Shown here in pieces: positions 25,430-33,975 of a stretch of DNA of 64,000 nucleotides. This DNA is from Sphingomonas sp. IC081 (GTDB lineage: Bacteria; Pseudomonadota; Alphaproteobacteria; Sphingomonadales; Sphingomonadaceae), in contig NZ_CP029761.1 in assembly GCF_006874585.1 (NCBI RefSeq), positions 2,615,001-2,679,000 of the forward strand, in the 5' to 3' direction. Position numbers and translations under genes: made by a program. The notes below the pieces were generated by a model. The model was not told the DNA's origin. It ran no database searches and saw only the letters and a list, made by a program, of their open reading frames with translations. The first letter of the stretch is position 1; the number at the start of each line of letters is the position of its first letter.

Positions 25430-26320
25430 TTAGCCCTGCGCTTCGCCGACAGTCCAGTAACCGGACGCGCGGAGCCAGCCCAGCGGATGGCCCATCTCGT
25501 CGGTCAGCCTGGCGCGAATGGCCTGCGCCACCGCCGCTTCCGCCGCGATCCATGCATAACCCTCGCCTTCCGGCAGTCCGGCATCGCCCAGCGCGGCCAG
25601 CAGCGGCGCGGGGTCTTCGCCGTGGCCTGCGTGTTCCACCCAGATCCACGTCAGCCCTTCCCGCGCCGGGACCGGCGCCCGCTCGATCCCCGGCGCGACC
25701 GAAACCAGCGCGGTGACGGGAACGCCCGGTCGCAGCTCCTCGATCCGGCGCGAGAACTGCGGGATCGCGGTCTCGTCGCCGACCAGCAGATACCAGTCGA
25801 AATCGTCGGTCACCACCGCCGAGCCGCGCGGACCGCCGATATTGAGCACGTCGCCGGGCCTGGCCGCCCTCGCCCATGCCGTGGCAGGGCCTGCGGGATC
25901 ATGCAGCGCAAAATCGATCGCCAGCGTGCGGGCGGCAGGATCGAACAGGCGCGGCGTATAGTCGCGCATCGCCGGTTTCTCGTCCGGCCCGGCGCCCGCG
26001 ACGGGGAAAAACAGCTTGATGTGATCGTCGGGCGATCCGCTCTCGAAATCGGCGAGATCCTCGCCCTCCAGCCAGACCCGCAGCATCGCCGAGCCCAGCG
26101 GCTCGACCCGGCTGACGACAAGGCTGCGGCGCCGGATCTCGCGGCGGATGCGCTGGACCGAATGGCGCGGGAGGGAATCCAGGGGGACAGCCGGATCCCG
26201 GCCATGATCGAGGGGGGCGGAAACGGGTTCCTGAATCGGTTCGCTCAGCGTCAGGCTCCATATCTGGCGATCGCGCCGGCCGGTGACGCCGGTGCTGGGG
26301 GGCCTTTGTTCTGCGCGCAC
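25430..26320 (-). CDS. siderophore-interacting protein (FAD-dependent ferric-chelate reductase)
   Basis: A flavoreductase of the SIP/ViuB family. The FAD-binding barrel begins near HSVQRIRREIRRRSLVVSRVEP and contains RDYTPRLFDPAA (the R-x-Y-T-x-R flavin motif) and GPATAWARAARPGDVL; the NAD-binding-like domain has WYLLVGDETAIPQFSRRIEE and ends WTVGEAQG. These cytoplasmic enzymes reduce iron in imported siderophores. There is no in-frame ATG before the domain; I use a GTG at 26320, while a TTG at 26425 would lie directly against the terminator of the neighbouring gene and is unlikely. The domain call is firm and the start weak. No siderophore receptor adjoins it. Confidence 0.82.
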   Translation of the reverse strand: MRAEQRPPSTGVTGRRDRQIWSLTLSEPIQEPVSAPLDHGRDPAVPLDSLPRHSVQRIRREIRRRSLVVSRVEPLGSAMLRVWLEGEDLADFESGSPDDHIKLFFPVAGAGPDEKPAMRDYTPRLFDPAARTLAIDFALHDPAGPATAWARAARPGDVLNIGGPRGSAVVTDDFDWYLLVGDETAIPQFSRRIEELRPGVPVTALVSVAPGIERAPVPAREGLTWIWVEHAGHGEDPAPLLAALGDAGLPEGEGYAWIAAEAAVAQAIRARLTDEMGHPLGWLRASGYWTVGEAQG

Positions 26321-26430
26321 CGCACGGCGATGGCAAGCTGGCGGCCGAGGCTGGCGGCGCCCCCCAACCGGACGGCAAGAGGGACACACGGCACGGGACG
26401 GCCAGGGAATCCGGGCCCCGAACAAGGAAA

Positions 26431-26458
26431 GGGGCGGGACACCGAAGCGTCCCGCCCC
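26431..26458 (-). terminator. terminator of the fad operon
   Basis: On the minus strand a 10-bp stem GGGGCGGGAC/GTCCCGCCCC with an 8-base loop is followed by TTTCCTTGTT, 44 bp after the acyl-CoA dehydrogenase stop. Confidence 0.85.
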
Positions 26459-26502
26459 TCCGCTGGGAGCACATAGATCGAATAAGCGCTGCGCGCTTTC
26501 GA

Positions 26503-28293
26503 TCAGAACATGTCGGCGTCCAGCGCCATCATCGAGGCCTTGCCCGACTTGATGGCGAGGAACGCGGCGGTCGCCTGCGGCAGCAGACGGTCGAAGAAGA
26601 ACCGCGCGGTGGCGATCTTGGCGGTATAGAACGCCGCTTCCCCGGTGCCTTCGTCCAGCCTGGCCTTGGCGATCAGGGCCGCCTTGGCAAACGTGTAGCC
26701 CATCGCGACAAGGCCCAGCAGGCGCAGGTAGTCGGTCGCGGCAGCGCCGGCTTCCTCGGGGTCCTTCATGCCCTTCTGGGCAATCGTGCCGGTCGAGAGC
26801 TGCAGCGCGCCGAAGGCCTTTTCCAGCCCCTCGATCATCTTGCCGAACGTCTCGTCACCCTTGTTGGCCTCGATGAAGTCCGACACCGGGTGGAAGAACG
26901 AGCGGAGATAACGACCGGCATGCGCGGGCATCTTGCGGCCGACGAGGTCGAGCGCCTGAATACCGTTGGTGCCTTCATAGATCATCGCGATGCGAGCATC
27001 GCGCACGAACTGTTCCACACCGCTTTCGGCGATGTAGCCGTGGCCGCCGTAGACCTGCACGGCAAGGTTCGCGCTTTCATAACCGCAGTCGGTGAAGAGC
27101 GCCTTCACCACCGGCGTCATCAGCGCGATGAAGTCTTCCGCGCGGGCCTTCACCGCCGGGTCGGTCGCATGCTTTTCGGCATCGAGCGCGCGGCTGACCC
27201 AGGCGCCGACGGCGCGACTGCCTTCGTTGTAGGCGCGCGCGGTCATCAGCATGCGGCGCACGTCGGGGTGGACGATGATCGGATCGGCCGGGCCCTTGGG
27301 GTTCTTCACGCCCGAGAGCGAGCGGCCCTGCACGCGCTCCCTGGCGTACCACACGGCCGACTGATAGGCGGCTTCACCCACGCCAAGCCCCTGGATGCCC
27401 ACCGAAACGCGTTCGGTGTTCATCATCCTGAACATGGCTTCCATGCCCTTGCCGGGCTTGCCGACCAGCCAGCCGATCGACTCGTCGAAGTTGAGCTGGC
27501 AGGTGGCCGAGGCCTTGAGGCCCATCTTGTGCTCGATCGCGGCGACCGAAACACCGTTGGACGGGCCGGGCGTGCCGTCTTCCCTGGGCAGATACTTCGG
27601 CACCAGGAACAGGCTGATCCCCTTCACGCCTTCCGGCGCATCGGGAAGCCGTGCGAGCACGAGGTGGATGATGTTCTCGGTCAGGTCGTGCTCGCCCGCC
27701 GAGATGAAGATCTTCGCGCCGGAGACCTTGTAGCTGTCGTCACCCTGAGGAACCGCCTTGGTGCGCAGCATGCCGAGATCGGTGCCGCAGTGCGGTTCGG
27801 TAAGGCACATCGTGCCCGACCAGATGCCTTCGACCATCTTGGGCAGGTAGGCCTGCTTCAGTGCGTCGCTGGCGTAACCCTCGATCGCGGTGGTCGCGCC
27901 GTGGGTGAGGCCGGGATAGAGGCTGAACGACAGGTTGGCCGAGCAGATCATCTCCTCGGTCAGCTTGTTCAGCGCTTCGGGCAGGCCCTGACCGCCCCAC
28001 TCGGGGTCGGACGCCAGCGCGCACCAGCCGCCTTCGCGGAACATGTCGTAGGCTTCCTTGAAGCCCTTGGGGGTGCGCACGACGCCGTTTTCGAGGGTGC
28101 AGCCCTCGATGTCGCCGCTGCGGTTGAGCGGCAGCAGGACTTCCTGCGCCACCTTGGCCGCCTCTTCCAGCACCGCGTCCACCAGATCAGGCGTGAATTC
28201 GGCGAGGGCTTCGAGATTGCCGAAGCCGTCGTCATTATGCAGTTCGTGGAGCACGAACTTCATGTCGCGCAAGGGCGCTTCGTAGACTTGCAT
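26503..28293 (-). CDS. acyl-CoA dehydrogenase, long form with C-terminal extension
   Basis: A 596-residue acyl-CoA dehydrogenase. Motifs include MCLTEPHCGTDLGMLRTKA (FAD/acyl site), KVSGAKIFISAGEH, and MIYEGTNGIQALDLVGRK containing the probable catalytic base Glu. About 150 extra C-terminal residues place it in the ~600-residue group that includes DmdC and FadE-like enzymes with the AcylCoA_DH_C extension. It catalyses the first, FAD-dependent step of beta-oxidation. The ATG at 28293 has GGAGAG upstream. It is third in a fadA-fadN-acyl-CoA dehydrogenase series, separated from fadN by a REP-like repeat, and ends at a strong terminator. Confidence 0.92.
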   Translation of the reverse strand: MQVYEAPLRDMKFVLHELHNDDGFGNLEALAEFTPDLVDAVLEEAAKVAQEVLLPLNRSGDIEGCTLENGVVRTPKGFKEAYDMFREGGWCALASDPEWGGQGLPEALNKLTEEMICSANLSFSLYPGLTHGATTAIEGYASDALKQAYLPKMVEGIWSGTMCLTEPHCGTDLGMLRTKAVPQGDDSYKVSGAKIFISAGEHDLTENIIHLVLARLPDAPEGVKGISLFLVPKYLPREDGTPGPSNGVSVAAIEHKMGLKASATCQLNFDESIGWLVGKPGKGMEAMFRMMNTERVSVGIQGLGVGEAAYQSAVWYARERVQGRSLSGVKNPKGPADPIIVHPDVRRMLMTARAYNEGSRAVGAWVSRALDAEKHATDPAVKARAEDFIALMTPVVKALFTDCGYESANLAVQVYGGHGYIAESGVEQFVRDARIAMIYEGTNGIQALDLVGRKMPAHAGRYLRSFFHPVSDFIEANKGDETFGKMIEGLEKAFGALQLSTGTIAQKGMKDPEEAGAAATDYLRLLGLVAMGYTFAKAALIAKARLDEGTGEAAFYTAKIATARFFFDRLLPQATAAFLAIKSGKASMMALDADMF

Positions 28294-28334
28294 GTCACTC
28301 TCCTCGCGGGTCGCAACGTCGATCCATTTCACCC

Positions 28335-28423
28335 GTCATCCCCGCGAAGGCGGGGATCCCGCTTCTTGCGGCAGGCACGCCGCCGGAAGAAAGAGCGGGG
28401 TCCCCGCCTGCGCGGGGACGACG
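28335..28423. repeat. REP-like GC-rich inverted repeat, copy 2
   Basis: GTCATCCCCGCGAAGGCGGG and the matching right arm CCCGCCTGCGCGGGGACGAC enclose CGCTTCTT...AAGAAAGAGCG, so the whole 89 bp can fold into one long hairpin. It lies inside the fadN to acyl-CoA dehydrogenase gap, in the middle of a probable operon, and matches the element at 25319-25401. Confidence 0.82.
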
Positions 28424-28462
28424 AATAGGCTTAGGCGACGTTGCGATCCTTTCTCAGTTCAA

Positions 28463-30805
28463 TCAGTTCCGCAGGGGCTTGCCGGTTTCGAGCATGTGCT
28501 CAACGCGGGCGACCGAGCGGGCGTCACGCAGGCGGCCCATGAAGGCATCGCGTTCCAGCTTGAGCAGTTCGCCCTCGCTCACCGTGTCGACGAGGTCGAA
28601 CTCGCCGCCGCCGGTCAGCACATCGGCCAGCACGCCGGAAACGACCACGTCATAGTCGGTCGCCATGCCGCGCTTGTGGAAGCCTTCCACCGCAAGGCCA
28701 AGCGCCGTGCGGCCACCGGCGCCGGGCAGCTTGAACTCGGGCGCTTCGGGCGGGGTGTAGCCTTCCACCAGCGACAGCGCCTTCTGCTTGGCGTCGTAGA
28801 GCAGGCGATCGCGGTTCATCGAGATGCCGTCCCCGCTGCGCAGGATCATCATCTCGCGCGCCTGCTGGGCAGACTTGGAGACCTGTGCGGTCGAGACCAT
28901 CTCGAACACCTTGGCCACGGCGGGCATCGGGCCCTTGGGCATGCCCGGAGCCCCACGCCAGCGCTCGATCATCTCGCCATTGCCGCCCCAGCCGGGAACG
29001 AGGCCGACGCCGCATTCCACAAGGCCGCAGTAGAGTTCGGCATGGGCCTGGATCGCGTCGCAGTGGAGCAGGATCTCGCAGCCGCCGCCCAGCGCCATGC
29101 CGGCAGGCGCGCCGACGACGGGGAACGGGGCGTACTTGAGGCCCTTGTAGGCGAGCTGGCCACCGGCAACGAGCTTCTCGATCTCGCCCCACGCCGCGAT
29201 GTTCACCGCAAAGAGCGCGAGGCCGAGGTTGGCACCGGCCGAGAAGGTATCGGCATCGTTGTAGACGACCAGCGCCTTGTACTGCGCCGCCACCAGCGGG
29301 ATGGCCTGCCCGATCAGCTTCATGACTTCGCCGTCGAGCGCGTTCATCTTGCCGGTGAATTCAAGGCAGACGACGCCGTCGCCAATGTCCCAGAGCGCCG
29401 CCGAGGCGTTCCTGAGGATGGGCTTCGACGACAGCTTCACGTCGGCAAGGCGCATCACGCCTTCGGGGCGGACCACGTCGCGGTATTCGCCGTCGAGGCC
29501 GAGGAACTGGCGCTTGCCGTTCTCGATCCGGTAGAACGTGCGGTCGCCCGCCACGGTCAGGATCTCCGGCACGGCCTTGCCTTCGGCGGCGAGGCGTTCG
29601 GCAAGGTACCTGGCGCCCAGCGTGTCGATCATCTCGAACGGGCCGGCCTTCCAGTTGTAGCCGAGCTTCATCGCGTCATCGACGGCCACCACGTCATCGG
29701 CGGCCGAGGGCACGAGGCTGGCGGCATAGGCCAGCGTGTCGCCGAGCACGGCCCATGCATAGGCGCCGATGTCGCCCTTGCTTTCGACCAGCGCCTTGAG
29801 GTCGCCCTTGGCAGCAGCGCCGCGCGGGCCCTGTGCGGTAATCGTCGGACGGTATTCGCCGGTTGCAAGGTCGATGGTTTCCTTGCGCCCCCTGCCTTGG
29901 ACTCCCGCCTCCTTGTTGAGGCGGTAGAACCCGCCCTTGCCCTTGCGGCCGGTGTAGCCCTCGCCGATCATCCTGTTGATCAGCGGGATGTCGCGGGCGA
30001 TACCGTGATAGAGGTCGCCAGCAGGCAGCGTCGAGGTGAGGCTGGCCTGCAGATGCGGCATCAGGTCGATGCCGACGAGGTCGACAAGACCGAAGATACC
30101 GGTCTTGGGCACGCCCATCGGCTTGCCGGCAATGGCGTCGGCCAGTTCGACGGTGATCCCCATGTCGAACGCGGCATTGAGGCCAAGCTGGATCCAGTAA
30201 GTGCCGATACGGTTGGCGATGAAGCCCGGGGTATCCTTGGCCTTGACCACGGTCTTGCCCAGCGACACGTCGGCGAACCGTTCGACCTTGGCGGCGACGG
30301 CCGCGTCGGTATCGGCGCCGGTGACGATCTCCATCAGGCGCATGTAGCGCGGCGGATTGAAGAAGTGGGTGATGAGGAAGTCGCGCTTGAACGCGTCCGA
30401 ACGCCCTTCGACCAGATTGGCGAGCGGGATCGTCGAGGTGTTCGACGAGACCGCGGTGCCCTCGCGCTTCACCGCTTCCAGCTTGGCGTAGAGGCCCTGC
30501 TTGATGTCGAGACGCTCGATCACCGCCTCGATCACCCAGTCGCACTCGGCGATCTTGTCGAGGTGGTCTTCGATGTTGCCGGTCTCGACCAGCCTGGCGG
30601 CCGACTTGCTCATGAACGGCGCCGGCTCGGTCTTGAGCATCTTCGCCACCGCGCCTTCGGCCACCACGTTACGATTGGTGGCATCCTTGGGAACGATGTC
30701 GAGCAGCAGCGCCGGCACGCCGGCATTGGCGACCTGAGCGGCAATCCCGGCACCCATGGTGCCGGCGCCGATCACGCAAACTTTCTTGATCGTATTGTCG
30801 CTCAT
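28463..30805 (-). CDS. fadN: bifunctional 3-hydroxyacyl-CoA dehydrogenase/enoyl-CoA hydratase, FadN-type
   Basis: This 780-residue enzyme has the dehydrogenase part first: GAGTMGAGIAAQVANAGV (NAD site, ~12-29), SSNTSTIPL and the catalytic His in THFFNPPRYMRL. The crotonase part comes last: FSAGANLGLALF and MALGGGCEILLHCDA (oxyanion loops), then the Glu in GLVECGVGLVPGWGG. This order is the reverse of E. coli FadB and matches B. subtilis FadN. It performs hydration and oxidation in beta-oxidation. Its ATG overlaps the thiolase stop (ATGA). The gene series fadA-fadN-acyl-CoA dehydrogenase parallels the content of fadNAE. Confidence 0.93.
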   Translation of the reverse strand: MSDNTIKKVCVIGAGTMGAGIAAQVANAGVPALLLDIVPKDATNRNVVAEGAVAKMLKTEPAPFMSKSAARLVETGNIEDHLDKIAECDWVIEAVIERLDIKQGLYAKLEAVKREGTAVSSNTSTIPLANLVEGRSDAFKRDFLITHFFNPPRYMRLMEIVTGADTDAAVAAKVERFADVSLGKTVVKAKDTPGFIANRIGTYWIQLGLNAAFDMGITVELADAIAGKPMGVPKTGIFGLVDLVGIDLMPHLQASLTSTLPAGDLYHGIARDIPLINRMIGEGYTGRKGKGGFYRLNKEAGVQGRGRKETIDLATGEYRPTITAQGPRGAAAKGDLKALVESKGDIGAYAWAVLGDTLAYAASLVPSAADDVVAVDDAMKLGYNWKAGPFEMIDTLGARYLAERLAAEGKAVPEILTVAGDRTFYRIENGKRQFLGLDGEYRDVVRPEGVMRLADVKLSSKPILRNASAALWDIGDGVVCLEFTGKMNALDGEVMKLIGQAIPLVAAQYKALVVYNDADTFSAGANLGLALFAVNIAAWGEIEKLVAGGQLAYKGLKYAPFPVVGAPAGMALGGGCEILLHCDAIQAHAELYCGLVECGVGLVPGWGGNGEMIERWRGAPGMPKGPMPAVAKVFEMVSTAQVSKSAQQAREMMILRSGDGISMNRDRLLYDAKQKALSLVEGYTPPEAPEFKLPGAGGRTALGLAVEGFHKRGMATDYDVVVSGVLADVLTGGGEFDLVDTVSEGELLKLERDAFMGRLRDARSVARVEHMLETGKPLRN

Positions 30806-31938
30806 TCCACCGACTCCAGGATCGTGGCGATGCCCTGACCGCCGCCGATGCACTGGCTGGCGAGCGCATACTTGCCGCCTTCGCGCTTCAGCAGCGAGGC
30901 CGCCTTGCCGACGATGCGCGCGCCGGTGGCACCGAGCGGATGGCCGATGGCGATCGCGCCGCCGTCGATGTTCACCTTGGCCACGTCGAGGCCGAGATCC
31001 TTGATACAGGCCAGCGCTTGGCTGGCGAAGGCTTCGTTCAGTTCCACCACGTCGAGATCGCCGGCAGCGATGCCTGCGCGCTCAAGCGCCTTCTGGCTGG
31101 AAAGGATCGGGCCAAGGCCCATGGTTTCCGGCGCGCAGCCCGAGATCGCCACCGACTTGATGCGGGCGAGGATCGGCAAGCCGTGGGCGCGGGCATAGTC
31201 CTCGGTGGTGACCAGCACGGCGCTGGCGCCATCGGTCAGCGGCGAGGAGGTACCCGCGGTCACCGACCCTGCGGCATCGAACGCGGGCTTCAGGCCGGCA
31301 AGGCCCTCGGCGGTGGTTTCGCCGCGGATGGTGCCGTCTTCGCTGACGATCCCGCCCCTGGTCTCGATCGGCACGATCTCGTCGGCCAGCTTGCCCGCAT
31401 CACGTGCGGCGGCGGCCTTCTGCTGGCTGGAGACGGCCAGCGCTTCCTGGTCGGCGCGCGAGATCTGGTACTTGGCGGCGACGTTCTCGGCGGTTTCGCC
31501 CATCGACATGTAGGCGGCGCTCTTCGCGGCCAGCGCCGGGTTGGGCAGCGGGTTGAAGCCCATCATCGGCACCCGGCTCATCGATTCGACGCCTGCGCAG
31601 ACGAAGACTTCACCCGCGCCGATGGCGATCTGGCCCATGGCATAGTGGATCGAGCTCATCGAGGAGCCGCAGAAACGGTTCACGGTCATGCCGCCGACCG
31701 AGATCGGCAGGTCCGCCAGCAGGCCGACGAGGCGGGCGATGTTGAAGCCCTGCTCGCCTTCGGGGAAGGCGCAGCCGACGACGACGTCCTCGATGTCCGA
31801 CGCTTCCACGCCGGTCCTGGTGATGAGTCCGCGAATCACTTGCGCGGCCAGATCGTCGGGACGGACGCGGGCCAGGGCGCCCTTGTTCGCCAGATGGAAG
31901 GGCGAGCGGGCATAACCCGCGATCACGACACTCTTCAT
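30802..31938 (-). CDS. fadA: acetyl-CoA acyltransferase (3-ketoacyl-CoA thiolase)
   Basis: A 378-residue degradative thiolase. The nucleophilic Cys lies in VNRFCGSSMSSIHYA, the conserved His in GGAIAIGHPLGATGARI, and the second catalytic Cys in ASQCIGGGQGIA. It cleaves 3-ketoacyl-CoA to acetyl-CoA and a shortened acyl-CoA. The start ATG at 31938 fits the family N-terminus (MKSVVIAGYARSPFH). It is the first gene of the minus-strand fad operon and is divergent from the DUF2147/FadL genes across a gap holding two CCCTAAGGG palindromes. Confidence 0.95.
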   Translation of the reverse strand: MKSVVIAGYARSPFHLANKGALARVRPDDLAAQVIRGLITRTGVEASDIEDVVVGCAFPEGEQGFNIARLVGLLADLPISVGGMTVNRFCGSSMSSIHYAMGQIAIGAGEVFVCAGVESMSRVPMMGFNPLPNPALAAKSAAYMSMGETAENVAAKYQISRADQEALAVSSQQKAAAARDAGKLADEIVPIETRGGIVSEDGTIRGETTAEGLAGLKPAFDAAGSVTAGTSSPLTDGASAVLVTTEDYARAHGLPILARIKSVAISGCAPETMGLGPILSSQKALERAGIAAGDLDVVELNEAFASQALACIKDLGLDVAKVNIDGGAIAIGHPLGATGARIVGKAASLLKREGGKYALASQCIGGGQGIATILESVE

Positions 31939-31996
31939 GCATTCTCTCCGTCGGAGCCTTACGCCCCACCACCCATCGGGGGGCGTCACCGTTCTT

Positions 31997-32071
31997 CCCT
32001 AAGGGTGCAATTCTTTCCCTATACGTCAAGCAAATTTTCGGTTACGACTTCGGGACACCTCACCCTAAGGG
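31997..32071. promoter_or_regulatory. pair of CCCTAAGGG palindromes in the fadA/DUF2147 divergent region
   Basis: The 9-bp palindrome CCCTAAGGG occurs at 31997-32005 and 32063-32071, 66 bp apart centre to centre, in the 170-bp gap between divergent fatty-acid genes. A TTGACG (minus strand, around 32026) lies between them. Two identical palindromes a whole number of helical turns apart suggest a regulator-binding pair, but no matching protein is identified. Confidence 0.45.
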
Positions 32072-32108
32072 CGCTGCCCTCGGGGGACAGAAGGTACGAA
32101 TTGGAGAG

Positions 32109-32561
32109 ATGATGGAAAGGTCGCTCATGAGACTTTGGAAACCCGTGGGGACGGCGCTGGTTGCCGCTGTCGTGCTCATGAATCCGGCGTTTGCCGCCAA
32201 TCCCGACCAGGTCGTCGGCAAGTGGCGCACGCCTTCGAAGCACGGCGTCATCGAGCTTGCGCGCTGCGGCGAATCGGTCTGCGGCCGCATCGTCGAATCG
32301 GACGGCATCAAGGCCAATCCGGACCTGCGCGACGTGAACAACAAGGACGCCAGCCAGCGCACCCGCAAGGTCAAGGGCCTGCAGATGGTCGGCGGCTTCA
32401 AGCGCCAGGGCAACGAGTGGGTCAACGGCCAGATCTACAATCCCGAGGACGGCGGCACCTACAAGGCGACGATCACGCCGGTGGACGCCAACACCCTCAA
32501 ACTGAAGGGCTGCATCGTCTGGCCTCTGTGCAAGACCCAGACCTGGACACGCATTCCCTGA
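32109..32561 (+). CDS. exported DUF2147 protein
   Basis: A small secreted protein of the DUF2147 family: signal peptide (MRLWKPVGTALVAAVVLMNPAFAA), then VVGKWRTPSKHGVIELARCG, VCGRIVES, NPEDGGTYKATITPVDANTLKLKGC and a terminal TWTRIP. Four cysteines may form disulfides in the periplasm. The start may be 32109, 32112 or 32127; the last has AAAGG six bases upstream and gives the best signal peptide. DUF2147 genes are often near outer-membrane lipid or FadL genes, as here, but no activity is established for the family. Confidence 0.85.
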   Translation: MMERSLMRLWKPVGTALVAAVVLMNPAFAANPDQVVGKWRTPSKHGVIELARCGESVCGRIVESDGIKANPDLRDVNNKDASQRTRKVKGLQMVGGFKRQGNEWVNGQIYNPEDGGTYKATITPVDANTLKLKGCIVWPLCKTQTWTRIP

Positions 32562-32607
32562 TCGCGGCGATCGCCGGGACCGCGGAACCACGATGAAAAA
32601 CTGTACC

Positions 32608-32630
32608 GTCACGCGCCCCTGACGCGTGAC
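32608..32630. promoter_or_regulatory. inverted repeat between DUF2147 and fadL
   Basis: GTCACGCG-N7-CGCGTGAC is a perfect 8-bp inverted repeat 47 bp after the DUF2147 stop and 47 bp before the fadL start. It has no T tract, so an operator is as likely as a terminator. Confidence 0.45.
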
Positions 32631-32676
32631 AGGAATTCTAAAAAGCTTCAGGGAACAAAGATTTAGGGAGACGATA

Positions 32677-33975
32677 ATGCACAAGTTCACGGGCCGCATC
32701 GTGCTCGCAGGCACGGCATCGGTACTGGCGCTCGGCATGGCCGGCGCCGCCCATGCCCAGGCCTTCTACCTTCAGGAACAGTCGGTGCGTGCCCAGGGCC
32801 GCGCCTTCTCGGGCGAAGCGGCCGATACCGGCGTGGATTCGCTGTGGTGGAACCCCGCCGCGATCGGCGGCCTCGACGGCGGCCAGGCCGCGATCCACGC
32901 CAGCGCCATCCTGCCGCGCGGCAAGGTCGTCGATGACGGCACCCTGATCGTGCGCCCGGGCCAGACCCCGGCCTCGGTCGGCGGCAATGCCGTGTCCAAG
33001 AACCCGATCGACAACGGCGTGCTGCCCTCGGGCGCGGTGGCCTACGGCTTCGGCAAGGTCGCCTTCGGCCTCACCGTCACCTCGCCCTACTCGTTCACCA
33101 CCAACTACGATTCCGACAGCTGGGCCCGCTATTCGGCCGACAAGACCAAGCTGCGCACCATCGACATCCAGCCGAGCGTCGCCTTCCAGCCGGTCGAGGG
33201 CCTCTACCTCGGCGCCGCGCTCAACGTCGAACATGTCAGCGCCACCCTCGACAACTACCTGCCCAACCTCTCGCCGCTGCTGGCCGACGGCCATCAGCAG
33301 CTCAAGGGCAGCGGCTGGGATCTCGGCTGGTCGGTCGGCGCCCAGTACCACAACGGCCCGGCCTCGATCGGCGTCGCCTACAAGTCGGCGGTCAAGCACA
33401 AGCTGAAAGGTTCGCTGACCATCGACGGCCTGCTCGGCCCGCTGGCCGGCAACAACATGTCGCTCGACACCACGGCCGAGTTCAGCACACCCTGGCAGGC
33501 GATCATGTCGGCCCGCGTCAAGGCCACCAAGCAGCTGACCCTCAACGCCCAGGTCGTGGCCTATGGCTGGAGCAAGTTCGACACCATCGACCTCGGTTCG
33601 CCGCTCAACAGCTCGATCCCCGAGAACTACAAGGACGGCTTCTCCTACGCCTTCGGCCTCGACTATGACCTGAGCCCGAAGTGGACCCTGCGCGGCGGCA
33701 TCCAGTACGGCGAGACCCCGACCCAGGATGGAAACCGTGACGCCCGCGTGCCCGACAGCAACCGCTGGAACTTCTCGGCCGGCACCACCTATAACCTCAG
33801 CAGCAAGATCGCGATCGACGCGGCCGCCTCGTACATCACCTTCAAGGATGCCCCGATCGACCGCGTGACCGCCGCCTATGTCGGCACCGCCGCGCAGACA
33901 CCGGTCCTCACCAACGGCTCGCTGCAGGACGCCTATGCCATGGTCTTCTCGCTCGGTGCCCGGGTGAGCTTCTGA
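32677..33975 (+). CDS. fadL: FadL/TodX/OmpP1-family outer-membrane transporter
   Basis: This 432-residue outer-membrane protein has a signal peptide (about 1-25, ending AAHAQ), then the FadL hatch-region signature AFYLQEQSVRAQGRAFSGEA and DSLWWNPAAIGG, and a beta-barrel ending LGARVSF with a terminal Phe. FadL channels bring long-chain fatty acids or hydrophobic aromatics across the outer membrane. The ATG at 32677 has AGGGAG upstream. Its stop overlaps the acyl-CoA ligase start (TGATG), coupling uptake with activation, which supports a fatty-acid substrate. Confidence 0.94.
   Translation: MHKFTGRIVLAGTASVLALGMAGAAHAQAFYLQEQSVRAQGRAFSGEAADTGVDSLWWNPAAIGGLDGGQAAIHASAILPRGKVVDDGTLIVRPGQTPASVGGNAVSKNPIDNGVLPSGAVAYGFGKVAFGLTVTSPYSFTTNYDSDSWARYSADKTKLRTIDIQPSVAFQPVEGLYLGAALNVEHVSATLDNYLPNLSPLLADGHQQLKGSGWDLGWSVGAQYHNGPASIGVAYKSAVKHKLKGSLTIDGLLGPLAGNNMSLDTTAEFSTPWQAIMSARVKATKQLTLNAQVVAYGWSKFDTIDLGSPLNSSIPENYKDGFSYAFGLDYDLSPKWTLRGGIQYGETPTQDGNRDARVPDSNRWNFSAGTTYNLSSKIAIDAAASYITFKDAPIDRVTAAYVGTAAQTPVLTNGSLQDAYAMVFSLGARVSF

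Noticed and set aside
26320..26425. TTG at 26425 as start of the siderophore-interacting protein
   Set aside because: It lies six bases from the terminator hairpin of the neighbouring operon, and the extra residues are low-complexity and unlike the family.
25319..28423. GC-rich repeats considered as a CRISPR array
   Set aside because: There are only two copies 3 kb apart, each a self-complementary hairpin without regular spacers, and no cas genes.
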